DNA from: CAZGDB01 sp964524705
Lineage (GTDB): Bacteria > Pseudomonadota > Gammaproteobacteria > Berkiellales > Berkiellaceae
Length of the DNA stretch: 64,000 nt
Direction: 5' to 3'
Assembly (NCBI GenBank): GCA_964524705.1
Contig: CAZGDB010000003.1
Span: 36,776-100,775 of the forward strand
Shown: positions 16,597 through 26,306 of the stretch, one piece after another
Layout: each line of letters begins with the position of its first letter
How positions within the stretch are numbered: the stretch's first letter is position 1
Made by a program: the position numbers and the translations under genes
The notes under the pieces: model-generated
The model's input: only the letters and a program-made list of their open reading frames with translations
What the model was told of the DNA's origin: nothing
Database searches by the model: none

Positions 16597-18437
16597 GCGC
16601 TCGTGCCATTATCTTTGAGTAACAACTGAACAGGGAACTCTGCATCCTTCATCGGAAGGTACTTCTCTGTTCCTTTAAAACCCCCAAATTGAGCTTTGAG
16701 ATCCTCTTGATCTAAATAATACTGTGGCAAGTACCATCTAAAAGTTCCTAATATGCGCGTCAAGGATTCAGACACAACCTGACCTACCCATACATTCGGG
16801 GTTTCAGTACGCCAGAAATGAATTCTTAAACGCCCGCTAGCAGTTGGCTTAACGTAAACAAGATCCGGGAGCTCATGCCTATGAAAACTAGGAATCTCAG
16901 GATGCACCTTAGGATCTGGATTATCACTCAACCAATACAACATTAATAAACGTGTGGTCGGTGGCAACTCCACCCAACCGGTATTTTCTAAATACTTAAA
17001 AAATGCGGTTTTACCCGTATAACGTACATTTAAGTCACACACCGGGCGACCCCAGAAATTCTCGCGCTCACAACTGGTTTCAGTAGTTTGTGTATACGCA
17101 ACCGGCCATTCACTAGGAGATTCAGTTGGGATCATAGGGTGTTTTAATACCCAATAACTGCTAAATAAAAATAAAACAAAAATAGTTAACTCATAAGAGG
17201 CACGTGTCGTCCAACTCGGCAAGGTATGCCCTCGGGGTACGGCAAAATGCCCTAATCCTACCCCTACCCATAAACCTAATAGCGTAGACAATAAAGGCAA
17301 ACTGCCAAAATAAAGTACTGAAATCACAATACTAACAATCACCAAACGCTGCCCCAATAAAGCCTGCGGACTGTGCCCAAAAAAGAAATGAAAAGCACTG
17401 CCATATAAAAAGGCAGCCACTAATAAGTTCATCCAAGGCTGATGATCTACGCCAGCCAAGGTATAGTTAAAAATAAATTGTAAGGCGAGCACCCCAGCCA
17501 ATAATGCTAAGTAACGGGTACGCACTTGATACAAACGAGATGCCCAAAAAATATTAGCAACAGCTAGAATACTTAATAACAATGGATGTGCTAAATTTTG
17601 TAAAGGTAAAAAAACAAATGCTAAATCAAAAGTTTGTACAGCACGGCTAAAATTAAACCAACTAATATCTGGATCTCTACCCACCCCAAATGCTAATGCA
17701 ATCCATAATACGGTAACAAAAATTCCCCAAGTTCCTAATGCAAGGGTCTTGTGGGTAATTAAACCTTGAGTTCCTGGATGTAACGTTTTAGACACACACC
17801 AATGAAAAAAACGGCGCGCATGTTTACTAATAAACGCATAAATCGTATAGCCGATCCATAAAACCAATGAACAGATTAACAACACCACTACTAATCGACG
17901 CCCAATTTGTGCATCAAACATCCCTGCAGCAATCCCAAACAGATAGCCCGGTAAACAGTACAAAGGGGCCCAAACTATCCCAGATAACAAATTATAAACA
18001 AAGAAACGGGTATTACTCATCCCCACCATACCTGCAACCACAGGTATAATTGGACGTACAGGCCCCACAAAACGACCTATTAAGATACTCTTTCCACCAT
18101 GAATATTAAAAAATTGTTGGCCACGATTTAACCACGAAGGAAAATATTTGAATGGCCACATGCTGCGAACACGTTCACGATAAGCATACCCAATCCAAAA
18201 GCTAATATTATCTCCGACTACCGCCCCTAATACAGCCCAAAAAAATGTGCTCCCCAAGGGTAACACGCCCGTGCCGACTAATGCCCCAATAGTGGTCATC
18301 AGCAAGACACCAGGAACAAAAAATCCTATACCCACCAAACACTCGGCCACAGTGATAATAAAGACAATGAACCCAGCCCAGTGCGGGTAATTTTGAATCC
18401 ACTCTACAAGCGGATGAAAGGTATCGGCGTTCAACAT
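16593..18437 (-). CDS. DedA-family membrane protein fused to LssY-like C-terminal domain
   Basis: Residues about 1-205 are a DedA/VTT-domain protein: several membrane helices and the family segment GRFVGPVRPIIPVVAGMVGM (about 122-141), with VVGDNISFWIGYAYRER earlier. DedA proteins move polyprenyl or phospholipid carriers across the inner membrane. The middle (about 225-430) adds further membrane helices. The C-terminal part (about 440-614) is a soluble domain of the LssY C-terminal type, with NFWGRPVCDLNVRYTG, RIHFWRTE and WYLPQYYLDQED. The same domain pair occurs in Legionella LssY-like proteins. Convergent with the small gene at 16213. Confidence 0.85.
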   Translation of the reverse strand: MLNADTFHPLVEWIQNYPHWAGFIVFIITVAECLVGIGFFVPGVLLMTTIGALVGTGVLPLGSTFFWAVLGAVVGDNISFWIGYAYRERVRSMWPFKYFPSWLNRGQQFFNIHGGKSILIGRFVGPVRPIIPVVAGMVGMSNTRFFVYNLLSGIVWAPLYCLPGYLFGIAAGMFDAQIGRRLVVVLLICSLVLWIGYTIYAFISKHARRFFHWCVSKTLHPGTQGLITHKTLALGTWGIFVTVLWIALAFGVGRDPDISWFNFSRAVQTFDLAFVFLPLQNLAHPLLLSILAVANIFWASRLYQVRTRYLALLAGVLALQFIFNYTLAGVDHQPWMNLLVAAFLYGSAFHFFFGHSPQALLGQRLVIVSIVISVLYFGSLPLLSTLLGLWVGVGLGHFAVPRGHTLPSWTTRASYELTIFVLFLFSSYWVLKHPMIPTESPSEWPVAYTQTTETSCERENFWGRPVCDLNVRYTGKTAFFKYLENTGWVELPPTTRLLMLYWLSDNPDPKVHPEIPSFHRHELPDLVYVKPTASGRLRIHFWRTETPNVWVGQVVSESLTRILGTFRWYLPQYYLDQEDLKAQFGGFKGTEKYLPMKDAEFPVQLLLKDNGTSA

Positions 18438-18608
18438 AGATATTATTTCTTAGCTAATTAAATTACTTTTGTCCTATACTATGTAAGTGTAACAAACTGG
18501 GAATGAATTACCAGGCCATTGCTGTATAATCTCCGTATGGCTTACCATAGATGGAAAGCCAACTAAATTTATACTTCCTGAACTCGATAACCTATTGGAG
18601 TCACAAAT

Positions 18609-19409
18609 ATGGAAATACGCGCTCGTTTATTACAGGCAACCACTGCCCTAATACTCAGTTTAAGCCTAGGTCTGGCTGGTTGTGGTGCAGACCACAAAGA
18701 GCTTGTTGTTGGATGCATGAAAGGTCCTGAAGCTGAATTAGTGCAAGCAGCAAAACTCATCGCTGAAAAAGACCATGGTCTTAAAGTGCGTGTTGTAGAA
18801 TACGCCAGTTACGATGAGCCTAATGCGGCCCTTGCTAAAAAAGAAATCGATCTTAACCTCTTTCAACACCAAAGTTTTTTATCCCGTGATATGAAAGAAC
18901 ATAATTATGATTTAACCGTTATTGGTAAAACCTTTTTATACCCTATGGGTCTATATTCAACAAAAGTACAAACCCTAACTCAATTACCACAACAAGCACG
19001 TATTGGAGTACCGAATGACCCCACCAATACTGATAGAGCCATCAAACTCTTAGCTAAAAATGATTTAATTACCGTACCGCAAACTAATGAACTCCTCACT
19101 CCGGCTATGGTGATTAAAAACCCCCGCAATCTTCAAATTGTCCCTTTAGAAGCTGGACAATTACCCAGTATGCTGTCTGAACTAGATGCAGCTTGTATTA
19201 ACACGACCTTTGCAGCAGAAGCTAAACTAGATCTCAATACTGCATTAGCGCGCGAAGCCAAAGACGCACCTTATGTCAACTTAATCGTTGCACGTACTGA
19301 GGATAAAGAAGATTCACGCTTTGATGTCTTCATAAAATCCTTTCAAAATCCTAAAGTAGTAGAAAAAGCCGGTGAGCTCTTTCATGACTTTGCGATTGCA
19401 GGCTGGTAA
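18609..19409 (+). CDS. metQ: MetQ-type methionine-binding lipoprotein
   Basis: Substrate-binding lipoprotein of the MetNIQ D/L-methionine importer (NlpA family). A lipoprotein signal peptide ends at LGLAGC, with the lipidated cysteine at residue 25. Family stretches include VEYASYDEPNAALAKKEIDL, LNLFQHQSFL, RIGVPNDPTNTDRAIKLL and ELDAACINTTFA. The length of 266 residues fits (E. coli 271). TTGGAG precedes the ATG and a TATAAT sits at 18525-18530. The metN and metI genes are not adjacent; an MFS transporter follows 9 bases later. The permease and ATPase must be elsewhere or lost. Confidence 0.9.
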   Translation: MEIRARLLQATTALILSLSLGLAGCGADHKELVVGCMKGPEAELVQAAKLIAEKDHGLKVRVVEYASYDEPNAALAKKEIDLNLFQHQSFLSRDMKEHNYDLTVIGKTFLYPMGLYSTKVQTLTQLPQQARIGVPNDPTNTDRAIKLLAKNDLITVPQTNELLTPAMVIKNPRNLQIVPLEAGQLPSMLSELDAACINTTFAAEAKLDLNTALAREAKDAPYVNLIVARTEDKEDSRFDVFIKSFQNPKVVEKAGELFHDFAIAGW

Positions 19410-19418
19410 CTTTTAATA

Positions 19419-20663
19419 ATGCAGTACTATTGGTCATTATTACGCCCCTGGTTTACCTGGGGCGTTGCACTTTTATTTTATCTTTATGAATTCATCTTGC
19501 GGGTAAGCCCCAGCACCATGATTTTAGAATGGATGCGAGATCTCAACCTCAATGCCAGTCAAGTTGGGCATCTTTCTGCCACCTATTTTTATGCTTATGC
19601 ACTGTGTCAGATCCCAGCAGGACTAGTGGTAGATCTGTACCCTATTCGCACCATCTTAACCCTCACCGCAGGTCTGACTGCACTGGGGACCTTGATGATC
19701 TGCAATACACTCACCCCTGAATGGGCTTATGTAGGACGAGGCATTATTGGTTTGGGTTCTGCCTTTGCATTTGTAAGCTGCTTAACCCTGGCAGCTAAAC
19801 AACTCCCATTATGGGCATTTCCTATTGCCGTTGGACTCACAAATCTCTGTGGCGTATTAGGTGGGATTTTAGGAGGCGGCCCCTTAGCCATGATCGTAGA
19901 TAGCACTTCCTGGCGCGAAGCACTCTTGGGCTTAGCCTTTATTGGTTTTATTTTAACGTTATTACTTTTTTTATGTGTACCATACATCCCCACACACCCC
20001 AAAACACACTACGCACATATTAAACCTGCGCTCAAAGCAACGCTCCACCATCGCATGACCTGGAAAATGGCCTTATATGCCAGCGCTATTGTTGTACCCA
20101 TCACTGCATTTGTAGAACTCTGGGGTGTGCCCTTTTTAATATTGAGTAATGGCCTCTCTAAACCCGAAGCTGCCTTTGCTTTATCTTGTGTCTTTATCGG
20201 TATTGGTATTGGTGGACCCAGCATAGGCATACTCGCAGCAAAACTCGGCCCCCACCGCTGGCCACAACTCTTAAAAATCTTTATGCTCTCTACCCTAACC
20301 TTATTTAGCCTGATTATTTTTTACCCCCCGACACAGTTTGTATGGCTCATTGTGTTGTTAGTACTATATGGTTTTTGTGCCAGTCATATGTTGTTGTGTT
20401 TCACTTTTGTTAAAAATTGGCACCCTGAGTTCTCAGGCACCGCTATTGGTTTTTTAAATATGTGTATTATGGCCTGTGGTGCTTTATTTCAACCTTTAAT
20501 GGGTAAGTTAATTGACAAAAAAGTTACAACACCAGAACTCTATACCTTAGACCTCTGGGCCTTTCAAAAAACCTTAGGCCTACTATCGATAGTGCTACTA
20601 GGCGCACTATTATTACTAACATGGTATATTATTCCCCATCTACACAAAAAAGAGGCGCACTAA
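19419..20663 (+). CDS. MFS transporter
   Basis: A 414-residue protein with about 12 membrane helices. The first half carries typical MFS signatures: FILRVSPSTMILEWMRDLNL, ATYFYAYALCQIPAGLVVDL (motif A region) and VGRGIIGLGSAFAFVS (motif B-like). It resembles the hexuronate/phthalate-like MFS members of Legionella and Coxiella, but the substrate cannot be told from sequence. It follows metQ by 9 bases without a clear ribosome site and its stop overlaps the next ATG (TAATG), so metQ, this gene and nhaD form one operon. Confidence 0.85.
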   Translation: MQYYWSLLRPWFTWGVALLFYLYEFILRVSPSTMILEWMRDLNLNASQVGHLSATYFYAYALCQIPAGLVVDLYPIRTILTLTAGLTALGTLMICNTLTPEWAYVGRGIIGLGSAFAFVSCLTLAAKQLPLWAFPIAVGLTNLCGVLGGILGGGPLAMIVDSTSWREALLGLAFIGFILTLLLFLCVPYIPTHPKTHYAHIKPALKATLHHRMTWKMALYASAIVVPITAFVELWGVPFLILSNGLSKPEAAFALSCVFIGIGIGGPSIGILAAKLGPHRWPQLLKIFMLSTLTLFSLIIFYPPTQFVWLIVLLVLYGFCASHMLLCFTFVKNWHPEFSGTAIGFLNMCIMACGALFQPLMGKLIDKKVTTPELYTLDLWAFQKTLGLLSIVLLGALLLLTWYIIPHLHKKEAH

Positions 20664-21970
20664 TGCTCACCCATCCTATTGCTTTAAGTTGTTTAGCTAT
20701 TTTTGGTATTAGCTACTGTGTGGTTCTTCTAGAAGAATATCTACACCTCTCCAAGTCTAAACCTGTCTTAATTGCCGCAGGAATCATTTGGGTATTAATT
20801 GCACATTTAGGCTTAAGCGAATCTAGCATCGCTGCAGAAAGCGCCTTCAAAGCCGTTTTTTTAGAATATTCAGAACTATTTTTCTTTTTAGTCGTGGCTA
20901 TGACTTATATAAACTGCATGGAAGAACGCGGTGTATTCACCACTATTCACGCCAAAATGGTCAAAGCCGGTTACAGCTTTAAAAGCTTATTTTGGATTAC
21001 AGGGATATTAGCTTTCTTTATCTCACCTATCGCCGATAACCTTACCACTGCACTCTTAATGGGCAGAATTATTCTAGCCCTAGGTAAAGATCATCCTAAA
21101 TTCATTGTTCCCGGTTGTGTTAACGTAGTCGTTGCCGCTAATGCTGGGGGTGCTTTTAGCCCTTTTGGAGATCTCACCACCCTAATCGTATGGCAAAAAG
21201 GCATACTGCCTTTCTTTGATTTTTTTGTTTTAGGGATCCCCTGCTTTATTAGTTTCCTCGTACCAGCATTCTTTTTACAATTTGTGATCCCTAAAGCACA
21301 ACCTGAACCACAAACCACCACTACTATACTTAAACCAGGTGCAGGGATGATTGTATTTTTGTTCCTAGCAACCATCACCTGTGCAGTCCTCTTTCACCAT
21401 TGTTATCACCTACCCCCCGTACTTGGGATGCTCTTTGGTTTAGGCGGACTCATGTTCTATGGCTACAAACTCAGTACTAAAAAAACCCCAGGCCATACCC
21501 ACAGTGATTACGTCTTTAACATCTTCTCTCATTTACAAGCCATTGAATGGGATACTTTATTATTTCTCTATGGGATTTTAATCTGTATCGGTGGCTTGTC
21601 TACCTTAGGGTATTTAGAACTACTGTCCCATAAAATCTACTTAGAGTGGTTTGTAAGTCTAGGAGCTCACGGCATTACTGTCGCTAATACCTTAATTGGC
21701 GTGATTGGTGCTTTTTTAGGCAACCTTCCTATGATCTACAGTGTCATTACCATGTCGCCAGTAATGTCTGAAGGACAATGGCTGTTGATTACCTTAACCA
21801 CTGGTATTGGCGGTAGCCTTTTATCGATTGGCTCTGCTGCAGGAATTGGACTTATGGGGATTGCACCAAGTTATACATTTTGGGCACACCTACGTTGGAT
21901 TTGGGCCATTCTACTGGGCTATTTTGCCAGTATCGCGGCCCATCTCATCATAAACGCTCATCTCTTTTAG
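20663..21970 (+). CDS. nhaD: NhaD-type Na+/H+ antiporter
   Basis: Inner-membrane sodium/proton antiporter of the ion transporter superfamily, 435 residues with about 12 helices. Characteristic stretches are AAESAFKAVFLEYSELFFFL, ISPIADNLTTALLMGRII, VVAANAGGAFSPFGDLTTL, GNLPMIYSVITMSP and GGSLLSIGSAAGIGLMGI. I chose the ATG at 20663, which shares a base with the MFS stop and follows GAGG; an in-frame start 14 codons earlier lies inside the MFS gene. Its stop overlaps that of the convergent dnaQ. It probably handles sodium or pH stress. Confidence 0.9.
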   Translation: MLTHPIALSCLAIFGISYCVVLLEEYLHLSKSKPVLIAAGIIWVLIAHLGLSESSIAAESAFKAVFLEYSELFFFLVVAMTYINCMEERGVFTTIHAKMVKAGYSFKSLFWITGILAFFISPIADNLTTALLMGRIILALGKDHPKFIVPGCVNVVVAANAGGAFSPFGDLTTLIVWQKGILPFFDFFVLGIPCFISFLVPAFFLQFVIPKAQPEPQTTTTILKPGAGMIVFLFLATITCAVLFHHCYHLPPVLGMLFGLGGLMFYGYKLSTKKTPGHTHSDYVFNIFSHLQAIEWDTLLFLYGILICIGGLSTLGYLELLSHKIYLEWFVSLGAHGITVANTLIGVIGAFLGNLPMIYSVITMSPVMSEGQWLLITLTTGIGGSLLSIGSAAGIGLMGIAPSYTFWAHLRWIWAILLGYFASIAAHLIINAHLF

Positions 21971-22617
21971 CTCAATGCCTTTTCTTCGTCTGTGAGCTTT
22001 ACAGGATGAATAGTCGCCAAAGGTTTTGCTGCCACTTTAGGAGCTGCCTTTGTCGCACTATTATGTGTCGTGGAATGTTCACCAAACGACATACTCTCTT
22101 GGCCTGCAGTTAATGCAAAATACACATCTGCCAATAAACGCGTATCCAATAACGCACCGTGAAAAGTACGATCTGCTAACGAAATATTAAAACGCTTACA
22201 TAACGCATCTAGAGAATTCTTCTGCCCCGTATACTTAGCACGCGCAATTTGTAAGGTGTCAATCACGGGACAATAGTCTGATAACTTAAAGTTAGGATTC
22301 ACTCTTTGATATTCCGCATTCATAAAGCCTACGTCAAAGGGCGCATTATGAATCACTAAAGTGCTGTCCTTTAAAAATGCTGTCAGTTCCGTAACACAAT
22401 CTTCAAAAAATGGTTTATCTTTTAAAAAATCTAAAGTAATACCATGCACTTTCTGCGCCCCAGGATCTATCGCTCTTCTGGGATTAAAATAACTGTGAAA
22501 CTTCTCCCCTGTTAAACGACGGTTCTCCATCGCCAATGCCGCAATTTCAATAATACGGTGCCCATCTGCGTGAGAAATCCCCGTGGTTTCAGTATCGAGA
22601 AAAACATACCTTGTCAT
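21967..22617 (-). CDS. dnaQ: DNA polymerase III epsilon subunit (3'-5' exonuclease)
   Basis: Proofreading exonuclease of the replicative polymerase. The three exonuclease motifs are clear: VFLDTETTGIS (Exo I), HNAPFDVGFMNAE (Exo II) and FHGALLDTRLLADVYFAL (Exo III). The product has 216 residues against about 243 in E. coli; the C-terminal polymerase-binding tail is short and Ala/Lys-rich, with a TxxP-like stretch. It follows rnhA on the same strand (17 bases), the usual gammaproteobacterial order methyltransferase-rnhA-dnaQ. Confidence 0.95.
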   Translation of the reverse strand: MTRYVFLDTETTGISHADGHRIIEIAALAMENRRLTGEKFHSYFNPRRAIDPGAQKVHGITLDFLKDKPFFEDCVTELTAFLKDSTLVIHNAPFDVGFMNAEYQRVNPNFKLSDYCPVIDTLQIARAKYTGQKNSLDALCKRFNISLADRTFHGALLDTRLLADVYFALTAGQESMSFGEHSTTHNSATKAAPKVAAKPLATIHPVKLTDEEKALS

Positions 22618-22634
22618 GTAATTGTCCTAAATTA

Positions 22635-23069
22635 TTAAGCGAATTTTTCCATTGCCGCGCGGGCTAATTCATCCACGCGCTCATTTTCTACATGCCCATT
22701 ATGCCCACGCACCCAATGCCAATGCACCTCATGCGTCGCAATGGCTTGTAATAAATCTTGCCATAAATCTTGATTCTTTACCGGCTTACCATTCGCGGTG
22801 CGCCAATTTTTAGCCTGCCAACCCTTAATCCATGTCTTCATGCCATTACAAACATATTGAGAATCGGTATAAATCGCAACCTTACAAGGTGTCTTTAAAG
22901 CCTTTAACCCCTCAATCACTGCCTGCAATTCCATACGATTATTGGTAGTCTCTGCAGCTCCCCCAGTATGCGTCTTTTCATGCGCATCATGTCGCAATAA
23001 GAATGCCCAGCCCCCAGGACCAGGATTACCTTTGCAAGAACCATCGGTATAAAGACTAACTGCCTTCAC
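22635..23069 (-). CDS. rnhA: Ribonuclease HI
   Basis: Cleaves RNA in RNA-DNA hybrids. The 144-residue protein has all active-site motifs: LYTDGSCKGNPGPGGWAFLL (first Asp), TTNNRMELQAVI (Glu), IYTDSQYVCNG (Asp) and RGHNGHVENERVDELAR (His and last Asp). Its start overlaps the 3' end of the methyltransferase gene by 14 bases and dnaQ follows, so all three are probably co-transcribed. Confidence 0.97.
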   Translation of the reverse strand: MKAVSLYTDGSCKGNPGPGGWAFLLRHDAHEKTHTGGAAETTNNRMELQAVIEGLKALKTPCKVAIYTDSQYVCNGMKTWIKGWQAKNWRTANGKPVKNQDLWQDLLQAIATHEVHWHWVRGHNGHVENERVDELARAAMEKFA

Positions 23070-23769
23070 AAATCCCTCTCACGGATGCAGTAGGAACAGT
23101 CTTGAAAGTCGGCACCTTCCACGCATGTAAAAGACGACCGACCAAGGTTAGCGGGATAACACGCTTTCGGGCACTCAAGACCCATGTAACAGGATTTAAA
23201 GGCACACCTACCCTTCCCCAAGCTTCTAAAAATGATAACTGTTGTGCTGCGGCAGGATACCACAAGGGTCTATAAAAAACCCCCTGTTTTTGTTCCAGCT
23301 CAAAATCTAAAAGCTGTAACCATTTTTTTAAGGCATATAGCTTATGAAAATATTGCCCAGGTTTCCAACTAAAAGAATTCCAAGGATTAAAGTAACTAAT
23401 AATTAAACGCCCTTCAGGCTTTAACACACGATAAGCTTCTTGTAACAATTCATGGGGACGCGCTGCATCTTCTAAAGCATGTAACAATAAAACAATGTTA
23501 ACAGACTCACTCTGGACCGGCCATGCATCCCACTTCCCTCGCAATAATGATAATGGCTGTGCATGGACATCCGCATGGTGTAATAAAATACGAGAAGCAG
23601 CATTGAGCTCCCCCATCCATTCCCCAAACCAAGGATCACTCACCTGCAACAATACACCATGGGTATACGTCGGCAATAATTGTCGCAAGCAGGCCTGTTC
23701 AGCCGCAAAAACTTGTTGCCCTAAAGGTAACGCTAAACATCTTTGCCAAGCCGCTAATGAATGCATCAA
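23056..23769 (-). CDS. SAM-dependent methyltransferase (class I)
   Basis: A 237-residue class I methyltransferase-like protein found upstream of rnhA in many gammaproteobacteria. The core has VNIVLLLHALEDAARPHELLQEA and RVLKPEGRLIISYFNPWNSF, the typical post-motif strands. The glycine-rich SAM loop is degenerate (GVLLQVSDPWFGEW), so activity is uncertain. The substrate is unknown. Two ATG codons open the gene; I used the first. The 282 bases upstream, before the divergent ATPase gene, show no gene. Confidence 0.82.
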   Translation of the reverse strand: MMHSLAAWQRCLALPLGQQVFAAEQACLRQLLPTYTHGVLLQVSDPWFGEWMGELNAASRILLHHADVHAQPLSLLRGKWDAWPVQSESVNIVLLLHALEDAARPHELLQEAYRVLKPEGRLIISYFNPWNSFSWKPGQYFHKLYALKKWLQLLDFELEQKQGVFYRPLWYPAAAQQLSFLEAWGRVGVPLNPVTWVLSARKRVIPLTLVGRLLHAWKVPTFKTVPTASVRGICEGS

Positions 23770-24051
23770 AGCTATCGCAATGTGTCAGATACTCATCTTT
23801 GCATCTTAATCGCGTTACTCACAGAACACCAGAGCCTACTGGACACTACCTAGGGCAAACAACAAGAGGCACCTCTCGACGCTGACTTGACCTTATATCT
23901 ATACTTTAGAACGTTAACTTGCTTGCTTTTGCATCCATATTGATTGTATTTTAGTCAAGCATTCTCTATTTTTAACCCACCAGGTTAATTTTTGGACCAA
24001 ATATGCGCCTGGCAGGATAGTTTTTGAACCAAAAGGGGGCATTAAACCAAA

Positions 24052-25209
24052 ATGCATCTCCATAAGCGCTTTTTTAAAGCTCCCAGGCATAATGCTAGTT
24101 TTTTTATATTTGGGCCCAGAGGGACAGGAAAATCCACTTGGATAGCTCAAAACTTCCCTAAGGCAATAGTCATTAATTTACTAGATGAAGAAAGTTACAG
24201 AACTTGCCTGGCAAATCCTGGGCACCTGAAAGCATTGCTAGAGGGCAATCCCCATATTACACAATATGTTATTGATGAGGTACAAAAAGCACCTAAAATA
24301 TTAGATGGCGTCCATGATCTCATAGAAAAATACAAAACACATCAATTTATTTTAACAGGCTCAAGTGCAAGAAAATTAAAACGAACGGGCGTCAATTTAT
24401 TAGCAAGTCGTGCTTTATTGACACATTTTCATCCGTTTATGGCCTCTGAATTAGAAGGAGCCTTTGATTTAAACACAACACTTAAAAATGGATTAATCCC
24501 TTTAATTCTAAGCTCGCCAGAACCCAGTAAAAAAATGGCTGCTTATATCAGTTTATATTTAAAAGAAGAAGTACAATCAGAAGGGTTGGTTAGGGAGTTG
24601 GGCACTTTTTCTCGTTTCTTAGAAACGATAAGTTTCTCACATGGTTGTATACTGAATGTTACGAATATTGCAAGAGACTGCCAAGTTTCCAGAAAAATTA
24701 TTGAAAATTATATCTCCATATTGGAAGATTTATTATTAGGGTACAAATTAGAAGTATTTACCAAAAGGGCAAAGCGTGCACATGTGCAACACCCTAAATT
24801 TTATTTATTTGATTGTGGTGTTTATTACCATCTGCGCCCTAAGGGTCCTATTGATAGCGTTGATGAAATCCCAGGGATTGCTTTAGAAGGTTTAGTATTG
24901 CAAAACTTAAAGGCCTGGTGTGATTATTCAGATAGAGATTTAAAATGTTATTTTTGGCGAACCCCTTCTGGCACTGAAGTTGATTTTATTATTTATGGAG
25001 AAGAAACGTTTTATGCTATAGAGGTTAAACATAGCACTAAAATCAATACAAATGACATCAAGGCCCTCAAAACGTTTATATCAGACTACCCAGAAGCAAC
25101 GCCTATATTATTATATCGTGGAAAAGAACAGATTATGAAAGACGGTGTTTTATGTTATCCGGTAGAAAAATTTTTATTACAATTAAAACCTAACCAGTGG
25201 CCGACTTAG
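24052..25209 (+). CDS. AAA-type ATPase with DUF4143 domain
   Basis: A 385-residue member of the ATP-binding proteins with a C-terminal DUF4143. Walker A is GPRGTGKSTWI (about residues 23-33), Walker B is QYVIDEVQKAPKIL, and FILTGSSARKLKR is the sensor-like stretch. The C-terminal part has ETISFSHGCILNVTNIARDC and a restriction-like core (GTEVDFIIYGEETFYAIEVK), typical of this family. Biological role is unknown; such genes are widespread in accessory regions and often mobile. It is AT-rich and stands alone between two spacers, which fits a transferred gene. Confidence 0.85.
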   Translation: MHLHKRFFKAPRHNASFFIFGPRGTGKSTWIAQNFPKAIVINLLDEESYRTCLANPGHLKALLEGNPHITQYVIDEVQKAPKILDGVHDLIEKYKTHQFILTGSSARKLKRTGVNLLASRALLTHFHPFMASELEGAFDLNTTLKNGLIPLILSSPEPSKKMAAYISLYLKEEVQSEGLVRELGTFSRFLETISFSHGCILNVTNIARDCQVSRKIIENYISILEDLLLGYKLEVFTKRAKRAHVQHPKFYLFDCGVYYHLRPKGPIDSVDEIPGIALEGLVLQNLKAWCDYSDRDLKCYFWRTPSGTEVDFIIYGEETFYAIEVKHSTKINTNDIKALKTFISDYPEATPILLYRGKEQIMKDGVLCYPVEKFLLQLKPNQWPT

Positions 25210-25315
25210 CAAGTACGCTGTAACGCTACATGCAAAAAAAAATCATAAAAAGATTCACAAAATCTCACTCCTAAAAAACAACGCGTGTGCGTGCGCCTAT
25301 ACTTTTTTCAAACTA

Positions 25316-25324
25316 TGGTACAAT
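25316..25324 (+). promoter_or_regulatory. Extended -10 element of the lytic transglycosylase gene
   Basis: TGGTACAAT fits the extended -10 pattern (TGn followed by a TATAAT-like hexamer) and ends 33 bases before the ATG at 25357. No clear -35 box is present, as is usual for extended -10 promoters. Confidence 0.4.
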
Positions 25325-25356
25325 GGCACCTCGTTATTTGGAAAGTTGGATAAGTA

Positions 25357-26298
25357 ATGACGCAACTCATACCGTCCTATGTGCCAAGTGATACCATGCA
25401 CAGTGTACGTAATATACTAATAATCAGTGTGCTGCTTTTGTTGTTAACATTAAGTAATAAAGGTAACACAGAAACGGATACCCATCCCTTATGGGAACGT
25501 TTACGTGCGCAATTCTCTATGAGTCAATCAACTGAATACTCTGCGCGTATTAAATATCATGTGCAACGCTACAAACGTCACCCAGAACAATTAGAGGCCA
25601 TGGCTAAAAGAGCAATGCCTTATTTACAACACATTGTTGCGGAAGTAGAAAAACGTGGACTGCCAGGAGAATTGGCGCTACTACCGATGATTGAGAGTGC
25701 TTTTAATCCTGTCGCAAGATCTCCAAAAGGTGCTGGCGGTTTATGGCAAATCATGCCGAGAACGGGGCGTCATCTTGGGATCACCGTGAATGGTGGTTAT
25801 GATGGTCGTTTTGCCTTAGTAGATTCAACTGATGCGGCCCTTAACTATTTAGAATATCTCAATGCCCGTTTTAAAGGGAACTGGTCCCATAGCTTAGCTG
25901 CTTACAATGCTGGTGAAGGTCGTATTGAACAAGCAATTCGTAAAAATTATCGTGCGGGTAAAAAAACAGGGTTTGCGGATTTGGCTTTACCTAAAGAAAC
26001 CAAAGACTATGTTCCTAAGTTATTAGCCTTGGCGGAAATCGTTGCACATCCTGAAAAATACAACATCGTATTACCCGATACCCAAAGCACACCTAAAACC
26101 ATGACAGTGGCTATTAAGCACCCTATGAGTTTTGTGCGTATTGCAGAATTAGCGCAGATGTCTGTACAAGAAATCAAAAAGCTCAACCCTGCCTATCGCA
26201 CTTTAAGCGCACTCCCGGCTAAAGGCGTGCATAGCTTGCTGATGCCTATGAATAATGCCAAACTCTTCCTCAAGCAAATGGCACGTATTAAGCTCTGA
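25357..26298 (+). CDS. MltD-like membrane-anchored lytic transglycosylase
   Basis: Cleaves peptidoglycan glycan strands in the periplasm. An N-terminal hydrophobic segment (about 19-33) serves as export signal or anchor. The SLT domain follows: LPMIESAFNPVARSPKGAGG with the catalytic Glu, GLWQIMPRTGRHLG, LNYLEYLNARF and SHSLAAYNAGEGRIEQAIR. One LysM-like repeat lies at the C-terminus (about 248-295, MTVAIKHPMSFVRIAELAQM); MltD of E. coli has two and is longer (about 450). GGATAAG precedes the ATG; a second ATG 13 codons later is possible. Confidence 0.9.
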   Translation: MTQLIPSYVPSDTMHSVRNILIISVLLLLLTLSNKGNTETDTHPLWERLRAQFSMSQSTEYSARIKYHVQRYKRHPEQLEAMAKRAMPYLQHIVAEVEKRGLPGELALLPMIESAFNPVARSPKGAGGLWQIMPRTGRHLGITVNGGYDGRFALVDSTDAALNYLEYLNARFKGNWSHSLAAYNAGEGRIEQAIRKNYRAGKKTGFADLALPKETKDYVPKLLALAEIVAHPEKYNIVLPDTQSTPKTMTVAIKHPMSFVRIAELAQMSVQEIKKLNPAYRTLSALPAKGVHSLLMPMNNAKLFLKQMARIKL

Positions 26299-26306
26299 AT
26301 CTAACT

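Noticed and set aside
23770..24051. Possible gene fragment on the minus strand between the methyltransferase and the ATPase gene (hydrophobic/aromatic stretch ending near 23914)
   Set aside because: It overlaps the start of the ATPase gene, has no ribosome site and matches no family I know.
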